From Myxococcales bacterium (GTDB lineage: Bacteria; Myxococcota_A; Bradymonadia; Bradymonadales; Bradymonadaceae), in assembly GCA_007135085.1 (NCBI GenBank), contig SLJM01000456.1, positions 1-34,486 on the forward strand: DNA of 34,486 bases. The letters are read 5' to 3'. The first letter of the stretch is position 1. Each line of letters begins with the position of its first letter. Made by a program: the position numbers and the translations under genes. The notes under the pieces are model-generated. The model searched no databases. It was not told the DNA's origin and saw only the letters and a program-made list of their open reading frames with translations. Shown here in pieces: positions 1-8,072 of this stretch.

Positions 1-40
1 CCACCACCTACCACCACCTACCACCACCTACCACCCACCA
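1..40. repeat. 10-bp tandem repeat at window edge
   Basis: Three perfect head-to-tail copies of CCACCACCTA fill positions 1-30, and a degenerate fourth (CCACCCACCA) follows to 40. The array starts at the first base, so it may extend further left. It lies outside the first gene I can support (start at 214). I see no function in it; replication slippage is the simplest origin. Confidence 0.8.
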
Positions 41-213
41 TCGACCATTCGTAACTGAGCGTAAATTGACGGACCCATCGATTCGCGTTACATGGAATAT
101 CGGATAAATGCCGGGACGACGCTCGGCGAACCGATCGGCGTGAGTCGATTTGATACAAAAAGAGCCACCTTCAATGAATGGAGGGGCCGAAATTCGAACC
201 TCGAGGAGTTGAC

Positions 214-513
214 ATGTTGAAAAAATTGGTAGCTTCCCTGTGCGCCATCGCTCTTGCTGCTTCCGTAATCGCTTGCTCTGGTGGTGACACTCAGGCCGAC
301 GAAGAAGTTTACGAAGAGCCTGCCGTCCAGGAAGAAGAAGTTGAAGCTGAGGAAGAAGTGGCTGAAGAAGAGCCCGCCGAAGAGGAAGAGTACGGCGCTG
401 AGGACGAAGAAGCTGACGCCGAGGAAGCGGACGCCGAGGAAGTGGCTGAAGAAGCTGATGCGGAAGCAGAACTCGCTGAAGACGACGGCGCTGAAGAAGC
501 GATCGAAGAATAA
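214..513 (+). CDS. Small acidic lipoprotein, Glu/Asp/Ala-rich
   Basis: A 99-residue protein with a lipoprotein signal peptide (positively charged MLKK, hydrophobic core, lipobox VIAC with Cys21). Ser at +2 favours outer-membrane sorting if the usual rule applies. Nearly all of the mature part is Glu, Asp, Ala and Val in EEVAEEE/DAEEADAEE-type runs, so it is probably disordered and very negatively charged. I recognise no domain. The ATG at 214 is chosen because GAGGAG sits just upstream (about 203-208) and it gives a normal signal peptide; the same frame is open from 178. It is first in a co-directional series of envelope-complex genes. Three hairpins follow its stop codon. A protein this acidic could bind cations or a basic partner, or reflect salt adaptation, but that is inference. 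Confidence 0.8.
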   Translation: MLKKLVASLCAIALAASVIACSGGDTQADEEVYEEPAVQEEEVEAEEEVAEEEPAEEEEYGAEDEEADAEEADAEEVAEEADAEAELAEDDGAEEAIEE

Positions 514-600
514 GGCTCGAATTTTCGAGTAAATGGGAAGAACGATCATCTTTGGGTGATCCCTTCTCGGCTGCAGGGCCGGTCATTGCGATCGGTCCTG
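514..600 (+). promoter_or_regulatory. Hairpin-rich 3' UTR / intergenic segment
   Basis: Three inverted repeats lie in a row: a short one at 516-529 (CTCGAA / TTCGAG), one at 544-561 (GATCATC / GGTGATC, loop about 4), and a long one at 574-600 whose 11-nt arms pair fully with two G-U wobbles around the loop ATTGC. None is followed by a T-run, so this is not a canonical terminator. It could slow readthrough from the first lipoprotein gene, protect its mRNA 3' end, or structure the leader of the next gene. Confidence 0.4.
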
Positions 601-733
601 TGGCATTTCTTGAACGATTGCATCGAATTGTAAAAGGTCGCTCTTTTAGGCCATCCTTGGAGGGGCGAACCTTGACGGCGAGGCGGTTGCGAAGGCATTC
701 TAAGGTCGACACTGGGTTGATTCCGGTTTGCAC

Positions 734-738
734 GGAGG
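734..738 (+). promoter_or_regulatory. Ribosome binding site GGAGG that fixes a start
   Basis: A perfect GGAGG abuts an ATG at 739 (zero spacing, too close to work) and lies 9 nt before a second in-frame ATG at 748. The spacing argues that 748 is the real start of the Cys-rich lipoprotein. Confidence 0.6.
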
Positions 739-747
739 ATGAACGAG

Positions 748-1086
748 ATGATTCGCGTGGCGCGGACAAGTCTGATGATTACAGCGGTGATCATCGCACT
801 TGGATTGATCGGTTGTGGCGACGATTTGTACGGTGAATGTGAAATTCGCCCTGAGTCGGGGGACATCCTCGAAAATTGTCTGAGCGAAGGTGACGATGCC
901 CAGACAGTGAGTTGTGTGGTTCGCGACCAGGGGCAGTGCCAGACCGGCACCTGTGGTCGCTATCGCGGCAGCACTCCTTTCTGTACGGCAACCTGTGTCG
1001 ACGACGACGACTGCCCGGCCGGAGAATGCCGGGAGTTCGTCTATCAGTCCGGCGAGCGTTATTGTGTGGCCTATGACGATATCTAA
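748..1086 (+). CDS. Cys-rich lipoprotein
   Basis: A 112-residue protein with a lipoprotein signal peptide (MIRVARTS start, hydrophobic core, lipobox LIGC with Cys23). The mature part holds ten further cysteines in about 90 residues, with spacings such as CQTGTC, CTATC and DDDDCPAGEC. That suggests a small disulfide-knit extracytoplasmic domain with up to five bridges. Similar short modules with a CxxDxDCPxGxxC flavour are common in secreted myxobacterial proteins, but I cannot name a family. It sits 64 nt upstream of the first large TPR gene, in the same direction and probably the same transcript. A role as an outer-membrane accessory of the neighbouring complex is inferred from position only. 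Confidence 0.8.
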   Translation: MIRVARTSLMITAVIIALGLIGCGDDLYGECEIRPESGDILENCLSEGDDAQTVSCVVRDQGQCQTGTCGRYRGSTPFCTATCVDDDDCPAGECREFVYQSGERYCVAYDDI

Positions 1087-1150
1087 AGGCTTGCAGTGCG
1101 GGGACCAGCCTGACATCTGGCAAGAATATCTCGAGAATTCGGGAGCAAAA

Positions 1151-2758
1151 ATGAACTGGACGGGACGGGTTCGATTTTCGGTGATGGTGGCGCTCTTCGC
1201 GCTGGTCTGGGCCTCTGTGGCTCATGCCGACGACGATATGGTCTTTGGCGTCGATGAGGTCGGCGACCCTGCGTTGGAATACCTCGACGAGTTGATCTCC
1301 GAAGGGCAGAGGCTCTACGAGCAGCAAAATTACGAAGAGGCGAGCCTTCGCTTCTTCGACGTGCTCATGGATCTGGAGATGGGCGCCGAAGCCTATTATC
1401 CGGAGGCCGAATACGAATTGGCGCGGACCCTGTTTCGCCTCGAATTATATCAGGGATCGTTGAGCTATTTCGGACAGATCGCTGAAGAGGGTGATTTCCA
1501 TCCCTATTTCCAGCCCGCATTGCGCGGCTTGCTTCTGCTCAGCGACGTCATCCCCGGGGATATGACGCTGACCCGTCACCTGGCGCGTTATGCCGATCAC
1601 TTCCCCGATATTGTTCCCGAAGCCTATCGCGATCGCTATGCCTATCTGGCGGGGCGCTACTTCTATGACAACCTGGAATATGAACGGGCCACCGAGCTCC
1701 TCAGGTCGATCGACGATGACAGCGAGTATTATGCAAGGGCCCGCTATATTCAGGCCATCAGCCACGTCGCTGATTACGAGGCCGAGCCTGCGGTGGAGGC
1801 TTTCCGCGATATTTTGCGATATTTGGAGCGCCAGGACACCCCCCTGGATCGAATGCGAGGCGAACAGCGACGATTGCTGGACTTGACCCATCTGGGCATG
1901 GCCCGAGTCTTTTATTCGGTCGGTCGTTTCGACAATAGCCTGGCCTATTACGATCGGATCGATCGCAATAGCCCGCGCTGGGCGGAGGCCCTCTTTGAGT
2001 CGTCCTGGGGCTATTTTCAGGTCGATCGCTTCAACCAGGCGTTGGGTAATCTGCACAGCTTGAACTCGCCTTTTTTCGAAGATGCCTACTTTCCCGAAGG
2101 CCCGATCCTGGCGGCGGTGATCTACTTTTATAACTGCCAATACGATCTGGTTCGGGAGACCCTCTACGATTTTGACTTTCTGTACGAAGAGGGAGTCAAA
2201 GAGGAACTGGAGTCAATTTTGGCGGCCAACCCCGATCCGATCGCCCTCTACGAATGGGGTCAGCAATGGAGAAACGGAGAGGTCGAGGGTTCACCGGAGT
2301 TGATCAGCGCTCTGCAGTCGACGCTCAACGATCGTCAATTCCGCCAGCGTTTCGAATTGGTGGAGTCCATTGACAGCGAAACGGCGGCGATGAACAGCCT
2401 GGCCGATAGCTGGCAGACCAGCCTGCTCGCCGACACGTTGATCCAGGAATCGGCGCTGGCTCAGAGCTTTTCCACCGCCGACGCCGGCGAATTGGTCCAG
2501 CGACGTCTGGAGCGACTGGTCAGCGAGCTCAACGGGTTGATCAATCAGCAGAATCGAATCCTCGTCGAAGTGGCCCGCGCCGAGCGGGGCGACGTGGAGG
2601 CCGACGTTCGCGCCGGAATGCTCCTCGACGATCGAGTGGAAGAGGAATCGCAGCTCGAGGTGACCGACGAGCAGATGTACTGGCGCTTCGACGGAGAGTA
2701 TTGGAAAGACGAGTTGGGCTATTATTTCTTCGACGTCCGCTCGCAATGCCGTAGATAA
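1151..2758 (+). CDS. Exported TPR protein, 535 aa
   Basis: The ATG at 1151 has GGGAG 5 nt upstream and gives a Sec signal peptide ending AHA-DDDM (cleavage after about residue 26). The frame is open back to 914, but that extension lacks a signal and overlaps the previous gene. No lipobox is present, so the product should be periplasmic. Residues about 45-430 are TPR-like helical pairs with many Tyr and Phe (YEEASLRFFD, YERATELLR, FDNSLAYYDR). The last 25 residues carry a distinctive aromatic motif, YWRFDGEYWKDELGYY, followed by a single Cys near the C-terminus. It lies 51 nt before the larger TPR gene. In the M. xanthus gliding machinery a periplasmic TPR protein, GltC, exists, and this could be its counterpart; I could not confirm that from sequence alone. 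Confidence 0.85.
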   Translation: MNWTGRVRFSVMVALFALVWASVAHADDDMVFGVDEVGDPALEYLDELISEGQRLYEQQNYEEASLRFFDVLMDLEMGAEAYYPEAEYELARTLFRLELYQGSLSYFGQIAEEGDFHPYFQPALRGLLLLSDVIPGDMTLTRHLARYADHFPDIVPEAYRDRYAYLAGRYFYDNLEYERATELLRSIDDDSEYYARARYIQAISHVADYEAEPAVEAFRDILRYLERQDTPLDRMRGEQRRLLDLTHLGMARVFYSVGRFDNSLAYYDRIDRNSPRWAEALFESSWGYFQVDRFNQALGNLHSLNSPFFEDAYFPEGPILAAVIYFYNCQYDLVRETLYDFDFLYEEGVKEELESILAANPDPIALYEWGQQWRNGEVEGSPELISALQSTLNDRQFRQRFELVESIDSETAAMNSLADSWQTSLLADTLIQESALAQSFSTADAGELVQRRLERLVSELNGLINQQNRILVEVARAERGDVEADVRAGMLLDDRVEEESQLEVTDEQMYWRFDGEYWKDELGYYFFDVRSQCRR

Positions 2759-2809
2759 GTATCGCCCCATCAAATTGGGTAGATTCAAGGTTCGAATAGG
2801 AGCTTCACC

Positions 2810-5800
2810 ATGAGACTCGTCGTCAAGCTGGACGAGAAGAAGCGGGCGCCCTGGTATTATGCCACTCTGGTCGCTGGGCTGGTAATGAGCCTGGGACTTG
2901 GAACGGCTTACGCTCAAGAGGGCGAGGAATTCGAAATTCCCGCCGAGGAGGAGCCCGACGACGATGAACGGCCCACGTTGGGCGCCGCCGAGGCCCCTCG
3001 AACGCAGGCCCGTGATTTCGTCGAACAGCGCCAATTCGAGGGGCTTCAACTGGCAGACGAGGCCATCGTTCGCCTCCGAGATCTGGCGGCCAATACCCCC
3101 GTCGACGATCCGGACCGGGCGGAATATCTGTATAATCTGGCCGGCAAATATTGGGGGCGATCGAGCCACTATGAAAACCAGTCCATCGAGATGCAGGACG
3201 AATGTTTCCTGCTCGAAGATGAGGGTGACGCCCAGGGAGCACGCCGCTGTCGATTCCGTGTCGAGGATATGAAAGAGGAGGCCAACAGGCTTCGTCAGGA
3301 ATCAATCGATATTTATATCGAGATCATTCGCCACTATCCGCATTTCGACGAGCTGGACACCATCTATTATCAGCTCGGCGCCAATATGATGCAGATGGGC
3401 GAGCAGGAAGAGGGTCTGGAGATCTTCCGCCGTCTGCTGGCTGAATTTCCCCAGACCGAATATATGCCCCACGTCCTGCTGTACTTCGGCGATTATTATT
3501 TCGACGAAGGGGAGCTCTTCGACGCTCTCGACGCCTATCAGAAGGTAGTGGAGTACCCGAATAGCTCGGTCTACCAATATGGCCGATATATGCTGGGCTG
3601 GACCTACTTCAACCTCGACAATTACGAGCGGGCCCTCGAAGAATTCTTGAACGTCGCTGATCTGGCGGCGGCCGCCGACGAGGGCACGGCCGAGCGGGCC
3701 ATGCTCAGGCAGGTGCAAAACGATATCGTTCGCGCGTATTCCTTTATCGGCGATCCCGATCAGGCCATCGGCTTCTTCCAGGATCTGGCTCCGGAACGCG
3801 AGGACTGGCTCAACCTCAGTGAGCGTCTGGCCGTCTATTACGGAGACCAGGCCGCCTGGGCAGATTCGACTCAGATGTACCGCAACCTGGTGCAGGTCAA
3901 TCGAAATAGCGTGATGGTCATCGATTATCAGTATGAGATCGTGCGCAATACGACGACCATTGACTCCTATAGCCAGGAGTCGATTCAGGAACTGGTCCGC
4001 CTGATGCGGCTGGTGCAGATGGCCGACGCCGGTGAATTCGAGGATTCTGGAACGGACCTGCACGACGAAGTTCGCGAAAAAGCCCTGTCCGCCTCCCGTC
4101 GTTGGGCGACCACTTATCACCGGGAAGCGCGGCGTACCCAAAACCGCCAGCTCTTCGTCATGGCCCACCACCTCTACCGAGGATTTGGTGAGACCTTCCC
4201 GGACTCCGAAGATATCTACGATATGAGCTTCTTCCACGGGGAGCTGCTCTACGAATTGGGAGAGTGGGACGAAGCGGCCGCCGCCTACGAGCGGGTCCTG
4301 GAGATCGATCCCCAGGGTGAATATACGGAGCGGGCCGTGCTCAACACCATGTTGGCGCTTCTCGAGGTGGTCGAGCCCTCAGAGGCCCGCGCCGAATTCG
4401 AGGCGGAATTCCGAAACTACGAAGAGGGTGAGGAGCCCGATATCCCGGAACCCGTGGAGATGGGCGAGCTCCAGACGCGCCTGGTCACGGCCAGCAAAAA
4501 TTATATGGAGATCGCCCCCGATGGCGAGCGAATCGTAGAGGTCAAATATACGAAGGCCCGAACCTATTACGACCACAATCAATTGGAGCGGGCTGCCGAA
4601 CTCTTTGAAGATATCGCCTTCAATCACAGCGATCATCGCCTGGCCGATGTCTCGGCCAACCTCCACCTGGGCAGCCTGGACATGCTCCAGGATTTCCAGG
4701 CCATGGCCGATGCCGTGGAGCGTTATCTGGAATACCGACCGGTCGACGACGACGAGTTCAACGACGACCTCTACCAGCTCAATATGGCGATTCGATACAA
4801 TATCTGCGTCACCCACGACGAAAACGAGGAGTGGGAAGAGGGCGCCCATTGCTACGTGCGCTACGTGGAGCAATTCGGCGATTCGGAGCAGCTCGATATG
4901 GCGCTATACAACGCGGCGCTTAACTTCGAGCGGATCCACGAAATTCAGCTCGCCATTCGTATGCGTCAGATCTTGCTGGAGCGACGACCGAACTCCGACC
5001 TGGCTCCGCAGACGCTGTTTAACCTGGCCGGTAACTTCCACGCCTGGGCCATCTACGGTCAGGCCTCGAGTTATTACGAAGCCTTCGTGCGCAATTTCCC
5101 GGATCACGAAAACGCCGAGGACGCACTGGCCACGGCGGCCAACTTCCGCCACGGCCTCGGTGAATTCGAGCGGGCTATTGCCAACTACGAGCACTATTTG
5201 GAGCTCTTCGGAGACGACAACCCCGAGACGGCCGCCGAGGTCTATTTCTCCATCGGTGAGATCTACGAGGAAGAGGGACGTGACGATGAGGCATATCAGC
5301 ACTTCCAACGCTATATCTCTCGATACGGCAGCCAGGGAAGCAATGACCGATTGCTCGAAGCCCACGTCAAATTGGGAATGCACCATTGGAATAGGGGCGA
5401 TCGCCAGGATGCGCTGAGCACCTTCAACGATACCCTCAGGGTCTACGAAAGGCTGTCCGAAGAGCAGCAAAATGAAATGCGCTCCGGACGGGATGCGGCG
5501 GCACAGGCGAAATTCATGATCGCCGAAGACCGCTTCGAGGAAGCGGAGTCAATTCGGATTCAGTCCAGCGACAGCGAGGAGCTGACCGAACAGACCACCA
5601 AGAAGATGGAGGCCCTCAACGAAGCTCGGGAGCTCTACGAAGAGGTCATCCTCTTCCGACGCGCTCACTGGGCGATCGCCTCCCTTTTCCGTATCGGTCG
5701 CGGCTTCCATGACTTCGCAGAGACCCTGCGGGAGAGTCCGGTACCCTCTCAGCTGACGGAGGGACAGGCCGAGCAATATAAGGCGCTGCTCGAAGACCAC

Positions 5801-6115
5801 GCGATGCAATTTGAAGCTCCGGCGGTCCACCTCTACGAGATGGCCCTGGAGACCACGCGCGACCAGAACTGGTTCAACGAATATACGGAGCAAGCCGAGG
5901 CGGCGCTAGCCGAGCTGCGCCCCGCCGATTATCGCCGTCCCTCCGAGATTCGTGCGCAGCCCGACTATCTGGTCGATGGATTTATGCGCTCCCAGTTCAT
6001 CGAGGATATCGAAGAGCATCAGCTCCTCGAGGAATTGGGCGACGATGAGGATTCGATTCCCGAGCCCCATGCTGAAGGCGACGACGCCGAGGAAGAGGGA
6101 GAACCGGCGTCCTGA
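2810..6115 (+). CDS. Large exported TPR protein, GltD/AgmU-like
   Basis: An 1101-residue protein. The ATG at 2810 has TAGGAG about 8 nt upstream. The N-terminus is a Sec signal peptide (KKRAPWYYATL, hydrophobic core, TAYA-Q, cleavage near residue 35), then an acidic linker to about residue 60. From about 90 to 1000 the chain is TPR-type repeats (YYQLGANMMQMGEQEEGLEI, YGRYMLGWTYF, YERALEEF and many more). The tail is acidic (EEHQLLEELGDDEDS). No catalytic motif is visible. Length, export and position just before a TPR lipoprotein gene match GltD (AgmU), a periplasmic TPR component of the Myxococcus gliding complex. Assignment to that family is moderately secure by synteny; a role in motility here is inference, since related complexes also serve in spore-coat assembly (Nfs). 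Confidence 0.85.
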   Translation: MRLVVKLDEKKRAPWYYATLVAGLVMSLGLGTAYAQEGEEFEIPAEEEPDDDERPTLGAAEAPRTQARDFVEQRQFEGLQLADEAIVRLRDLAANTPVDDPDRAEYLYNLAGKYWGRSSHYENQSIEMQDECFLLEDEGDAQGARRCRFRVEDMKEEANRLRQESIDIYIEIIRHYPHFDELDTIYYQLGANMMQMGEQEEGLEIFRRLLAEFPQTEYMPHVLLYFGDYYFDEGELFDALDAYQKVVEYPNSSVYQYGRYMLGWTYFNLDNYERALEEFLNVADLAAAADEGTAERAMLRQVQNDIVRAYSFIGDPDQAIGFFQDLAPEREDWLNLSERLAVYYGDQAAWADSTQMYRNLVQVNRNSVMVIDYQYEIVRNTTTIDSYSQESIQELVRLMRLVQMADAGEFEDSGTDLHDEVREKALSASRRWATTYHREARRTQNRQLFVMAHHLYRGFGETFPDSEDIYDMSFFHGELLYELGEWDEAAAAYERVLEIDPQGEYTERAVLNTMLALLEVVEPSEARAEFEAEFRNYEEGEEPDIPEPVEMGELQTRLVTASKNYMEIAPDGERIVEVKYTKARTYYDHNQLERAAELFEDIAFNHSDHRLADVSANLHLGSLDMLQDFQAMADAVERYLEYRPVDDDEFNDDLYQLNMAIRYNICVTHDENEEWEEGAHCYVRYVEQFGDSEQLDMALYNAALNFERIHEIQLAIRMRQILLERRPNSDLAPQTLFNLAGNFHAWAIYGQASSYYEAFVRNFPDHENAEDALATAANFRHGLGEFERAIANYEHYLELFGDDNPETAAEVYFSIGEIYEEEGRDDEAYQHFQRYISRYGSQGSNDRLLEAHVKLGMHHWNRGDRQDALSTFNDTLRVYERLSEEQQNEMRSGRDAAAQAKFMIAEDRFEEAESIRIQSSDSEELTEQTTKKMEALNEARELYEEVILFRRAHWAIASLFRIGRGFHDFAETLRESPVPSQLTEGQAEQYKALLEDHAMQFEAPAVHLYEMALETTRDQNWFNEYTEQAEAALAELRPADYRRPSEIRAQPDYLVDGFMRSQFIEDIEEHQLLEELGDDEDSIPEPHAEGDDAEEEGEPAS

Positions 6116-6197
6116 TAAGGCTCGGTGTCCAGCCCCTGACGATGACTCGTGATTAAGTCGAGCACTGCGCTCGAACTCGCACCAAGGATTGACCGTA

Positions 6198-7586
6198 ATG
6201 CACCACTACAGTGCAAGAGCGATGAAATCGATAATTTTTCTCTCCGCGGTGGCCATCGCCGTCTTTGCCTTGTCCACCATGGGATGCTCCAGCAGCCCCG
6301 GGGTGGATGACGAAGTGCGCGAGGCCATCGAGTCCGGTCGCACGGATAATGTCAACGCCATCCGGGAATTCGAGGAGGCCGTGGCGGCCTGGGAGGAGAG
6401 CGAGGGCGAAGACCTGCGGGCCGTGCGCCGTCATCTGGAGCGAGCACTTCGCGAGGACGATCGCTTCGGCATCGCCTGGTTCAATCTGGGCATCTTAGCT
6501 GAGCTCGAGGGCGATTACGACGAAGCCCGCGGTCATTATGAGCGAGCTCTCGAGAACGCTCCGCGGCTGGGGCAGGCGTATGTCAATATTGGCATCATGG
6601 AGCAGAAAGCCGGAAATAACGCCGAAGCTCGTCGGCTCTTTGAACAAGCACTGGAATACCAACCGTTTAATACGGCGGCTCATAATAACGTGAGCGTTAT
6701 GCTCCGTGGCGATGGTGAATACGAGACGGCCATCAGCCACGCCCGGCGCTCCTTGGCCGGTGATTCGCGAAACACCACGGCCTATCTCAACCTGGCCAGC
6801 GTCTACTTCGATCAGGGCAACCACCGCGTGGCTCGCCTGGTGGTCCTCAACGGCCTGGATATCGACGACGAAGACGCCAATCTGTACAACCTGATGGGCG
6901 TCATCGAGCTAGCTCGAAATGAGGTCGGTTCGGCGATGAGTTATTTTCGCCAGGGCCTCAACCACAATCCCGATCACGTGGCAGCGCGGATGAACCTGGG
7001 CGCGGTGGTCATGAATGTGCGTGATTACGAGCAGGCCTCTGAGCACTTCGAGCATGTTCTGAGCCTGGAGCCCGATCACCAGGACGCTATGATCGCATTG
7101 GCGGTCTCTAAACGGGCCATGGGTGATCTGGACGGGGCCCGCGATCTCTACGAGCAGGTCCTGGAGTTGGAGCCAGACCACGCGGCGATCCAATTTAACC
7201 TGGCCGTCCTGGAGCATGAGCATATGGCTCAGAACGCCCAGCTCGGTCTGGGCAGCGAGCCCCCTGCCGATCCTGTGGGCAACCTGGATTGGACGATCAA
7301 CAATATGCGCGAATCCCTCAAGCATTACGACCTGGCCATCGAGCATTACCAGCGGTTTTTAGAGCTCGAAGACGGTCAATACCCGGCGATGCGCGAGGAT
7401 ACGGATCGACGGTTGTCCCAGATCGCCGAGATCAAAGGGATGCTCGAAGAGGAGATCCCCAACCTGGAAGAAGACCGCGATTTCATCGCCGAAGAGATGG
7501 CCGCCATCGAGGCCATGGAGGACCAGGACGACGATTTCGACGACGACTTCGATGATGATTTCGACGACGATTTCGACGACGAATGA
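6198..7586 (+). CDS. TPR lipoprotein with Asp/Phe tail, GltE/AglT-like
   Basis: A 462-residue protein. The ATG at 6198 is preferred because AAGGA lies 9 nt upstream; an ATG at 6222 is an alternative. The signal peptide ends in a lipobox-like TMGC (Cys30) followed by SSSPG, so it should be an outer-membrane-type lipoprotein. Residues about 75-350 hold roughly eight canonical TPRs (AWFNLGILAELEGDYDEAR, AYLNLASVYFDQGNHRVAR, AARMNLGAVVMNVRDYEQA). The extreme C-terminus is a repeat of Asp-Asp-Asp-Phe. In M. xanthus a TPR lipoprotein, GltE (AglT), follows GltD in the gliding operon, and the order here is the same. It probably anchors part of the complex to the outer membrane. The lipobox is weaker than in the two small lipoproteins upstream. 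Confidence 0.85.
   Translation: MHHYSARAMKSIIFLSAVAIAVFALSTMGCSSSPGVDDEVREAIESGRTDNVNAIREFEEAVAAWEESEGEDLRAVRRHLERALREDDRFGIAWFNLGILAELEGDYDEARGHYERALENAPRLGQAYVNIGIMEQKAGNNAEARRLFEQALEYQPFNTAAHNNVSVMLRGDGEYETAISHARRSLAGDSRNTTAYLNLASVYFDQGNHRVARLVVLNGLDIDDEDANLYNLMGVIELARNEVGSAMSYFRQGLNHNPDHVAARMNLGAVVMNVRDYEQASEHFEHVLSLEPDHQDAMIALAVSKRAMGDLDGARDLYEQVLELEPDHAAIQFNLAVLEHEHMAQNAQLGLGSEPPADPVGNLDWTINNMRESLKHYDLAIEHYQRFLELEDGQYPAMREDTDRRLSQIAEIKGMLEEEIPNLEEDRDFIAEEMAAIEAMEDQDDDFDDDFDDDFDDDFDDE
7530..7583 (+). repeat. 12-nt in-frame repeat encoding (DDDF)n
   Basis: Imperfect tandem 12-mers of the type GACGACGATTTC end the TPR lipoprotein gene and encode about five copies of Asp-Asp-Asp-Phe before the stop. 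Copies differ only at third positions (GAC/GAT, TTC). The array is translated and likely disordered. Periodic Phe in a poly-acidic tail could act as a short docking peptide, but that is speculation. Confidence 0.75.
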
Positions 7587-7746
7587 GGGTTGAATCGTCG
7601 CCGAACCGGATCAGATCACAACCTGTTACGGGGGCGCTTCTTTGCACTTTTGAGTCGGTGTGCTAATCTTGAAGTCGAGTGATTTTCTCGACAATGAGAC
7701 GACTGTGCTGCGTTATTTTAAATGCGCTCGCAAAGAGGAGAGACCC

Positions 7747-7992
7747 ATGACTCGGTTACTGACTTTGGTAGCGATGATGGCGGTACTGGCATTTCTGGTG
7801 GCTCCGTCCACGGCGATGGCCGACGAACCACAAGAGACGGTCTACGATTTTGAAGGGGAAGATCTGGAAGGCGCGATCCTTCGTCCCCTGGATGAGCGGA
7901 TCACCGGCGACCAAGGCGATCGGCGCTCGAGCTTGATCAATATTCGGGAAGATTTCATCCCGGAGATGCTCGAGAGCGTCGAGACCCTCTGA
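7747..7992 (+). CDS. Small exported protein at the gltF position
   Basis: An 81-residue protein starting at the ATG at 7747, which has AGAGGAGAG immediately upstream. The frame is open from 7660, but the strong ribosome site and signal peptide favour 7747. The Sec signal peptide ends STAMADEP (cleavage after about residue 25). The mature part, about 56 residues, contains VYDFEGEDLEGAILRP and ends in RREDF-like elements (INIREDFIPEMLESVETL). I recognise no named domain. Between the GltE-like and GltG-like genes the M. xanthus operon carries the small gltF, so this is a positional candidate. I have not established homology; the ordered, non-repetitive C-terminus suggests a conserved binding segment. 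Confidence 0.75.
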   Translation: MTRLLTLVAMMAVLAFLVAPSTAMADEPQETVYDFEGEDLEGAILRPLDERITGDQGDRRSSLINIREDFIPEMLESVETL

Positions 7993-8072
7993 GGTCTGAA
8001 GAGGCGACAATTTCTGGTGAGTCGGCGAGGGCGTCGACTTGGAAAGTCGTGACTGCGACAGGGTAGGATGCG

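Noticed and set aside
88-549. Minus-strand Phe-rich open frame across the first lipoprotein gene
   Set aside because: It is the mirror of the Glu/Asp codons of the lipoprotein, which has a signal peptide, lipobox and ribosome site in its favour.
914-1150. Upstream extension of the 535-aa TPR protein frame
   Set aside because: It overlaps the Cys-rich lipoprotein gene, has no ribosome site, and would bury the signal peptide that starts at 1151.
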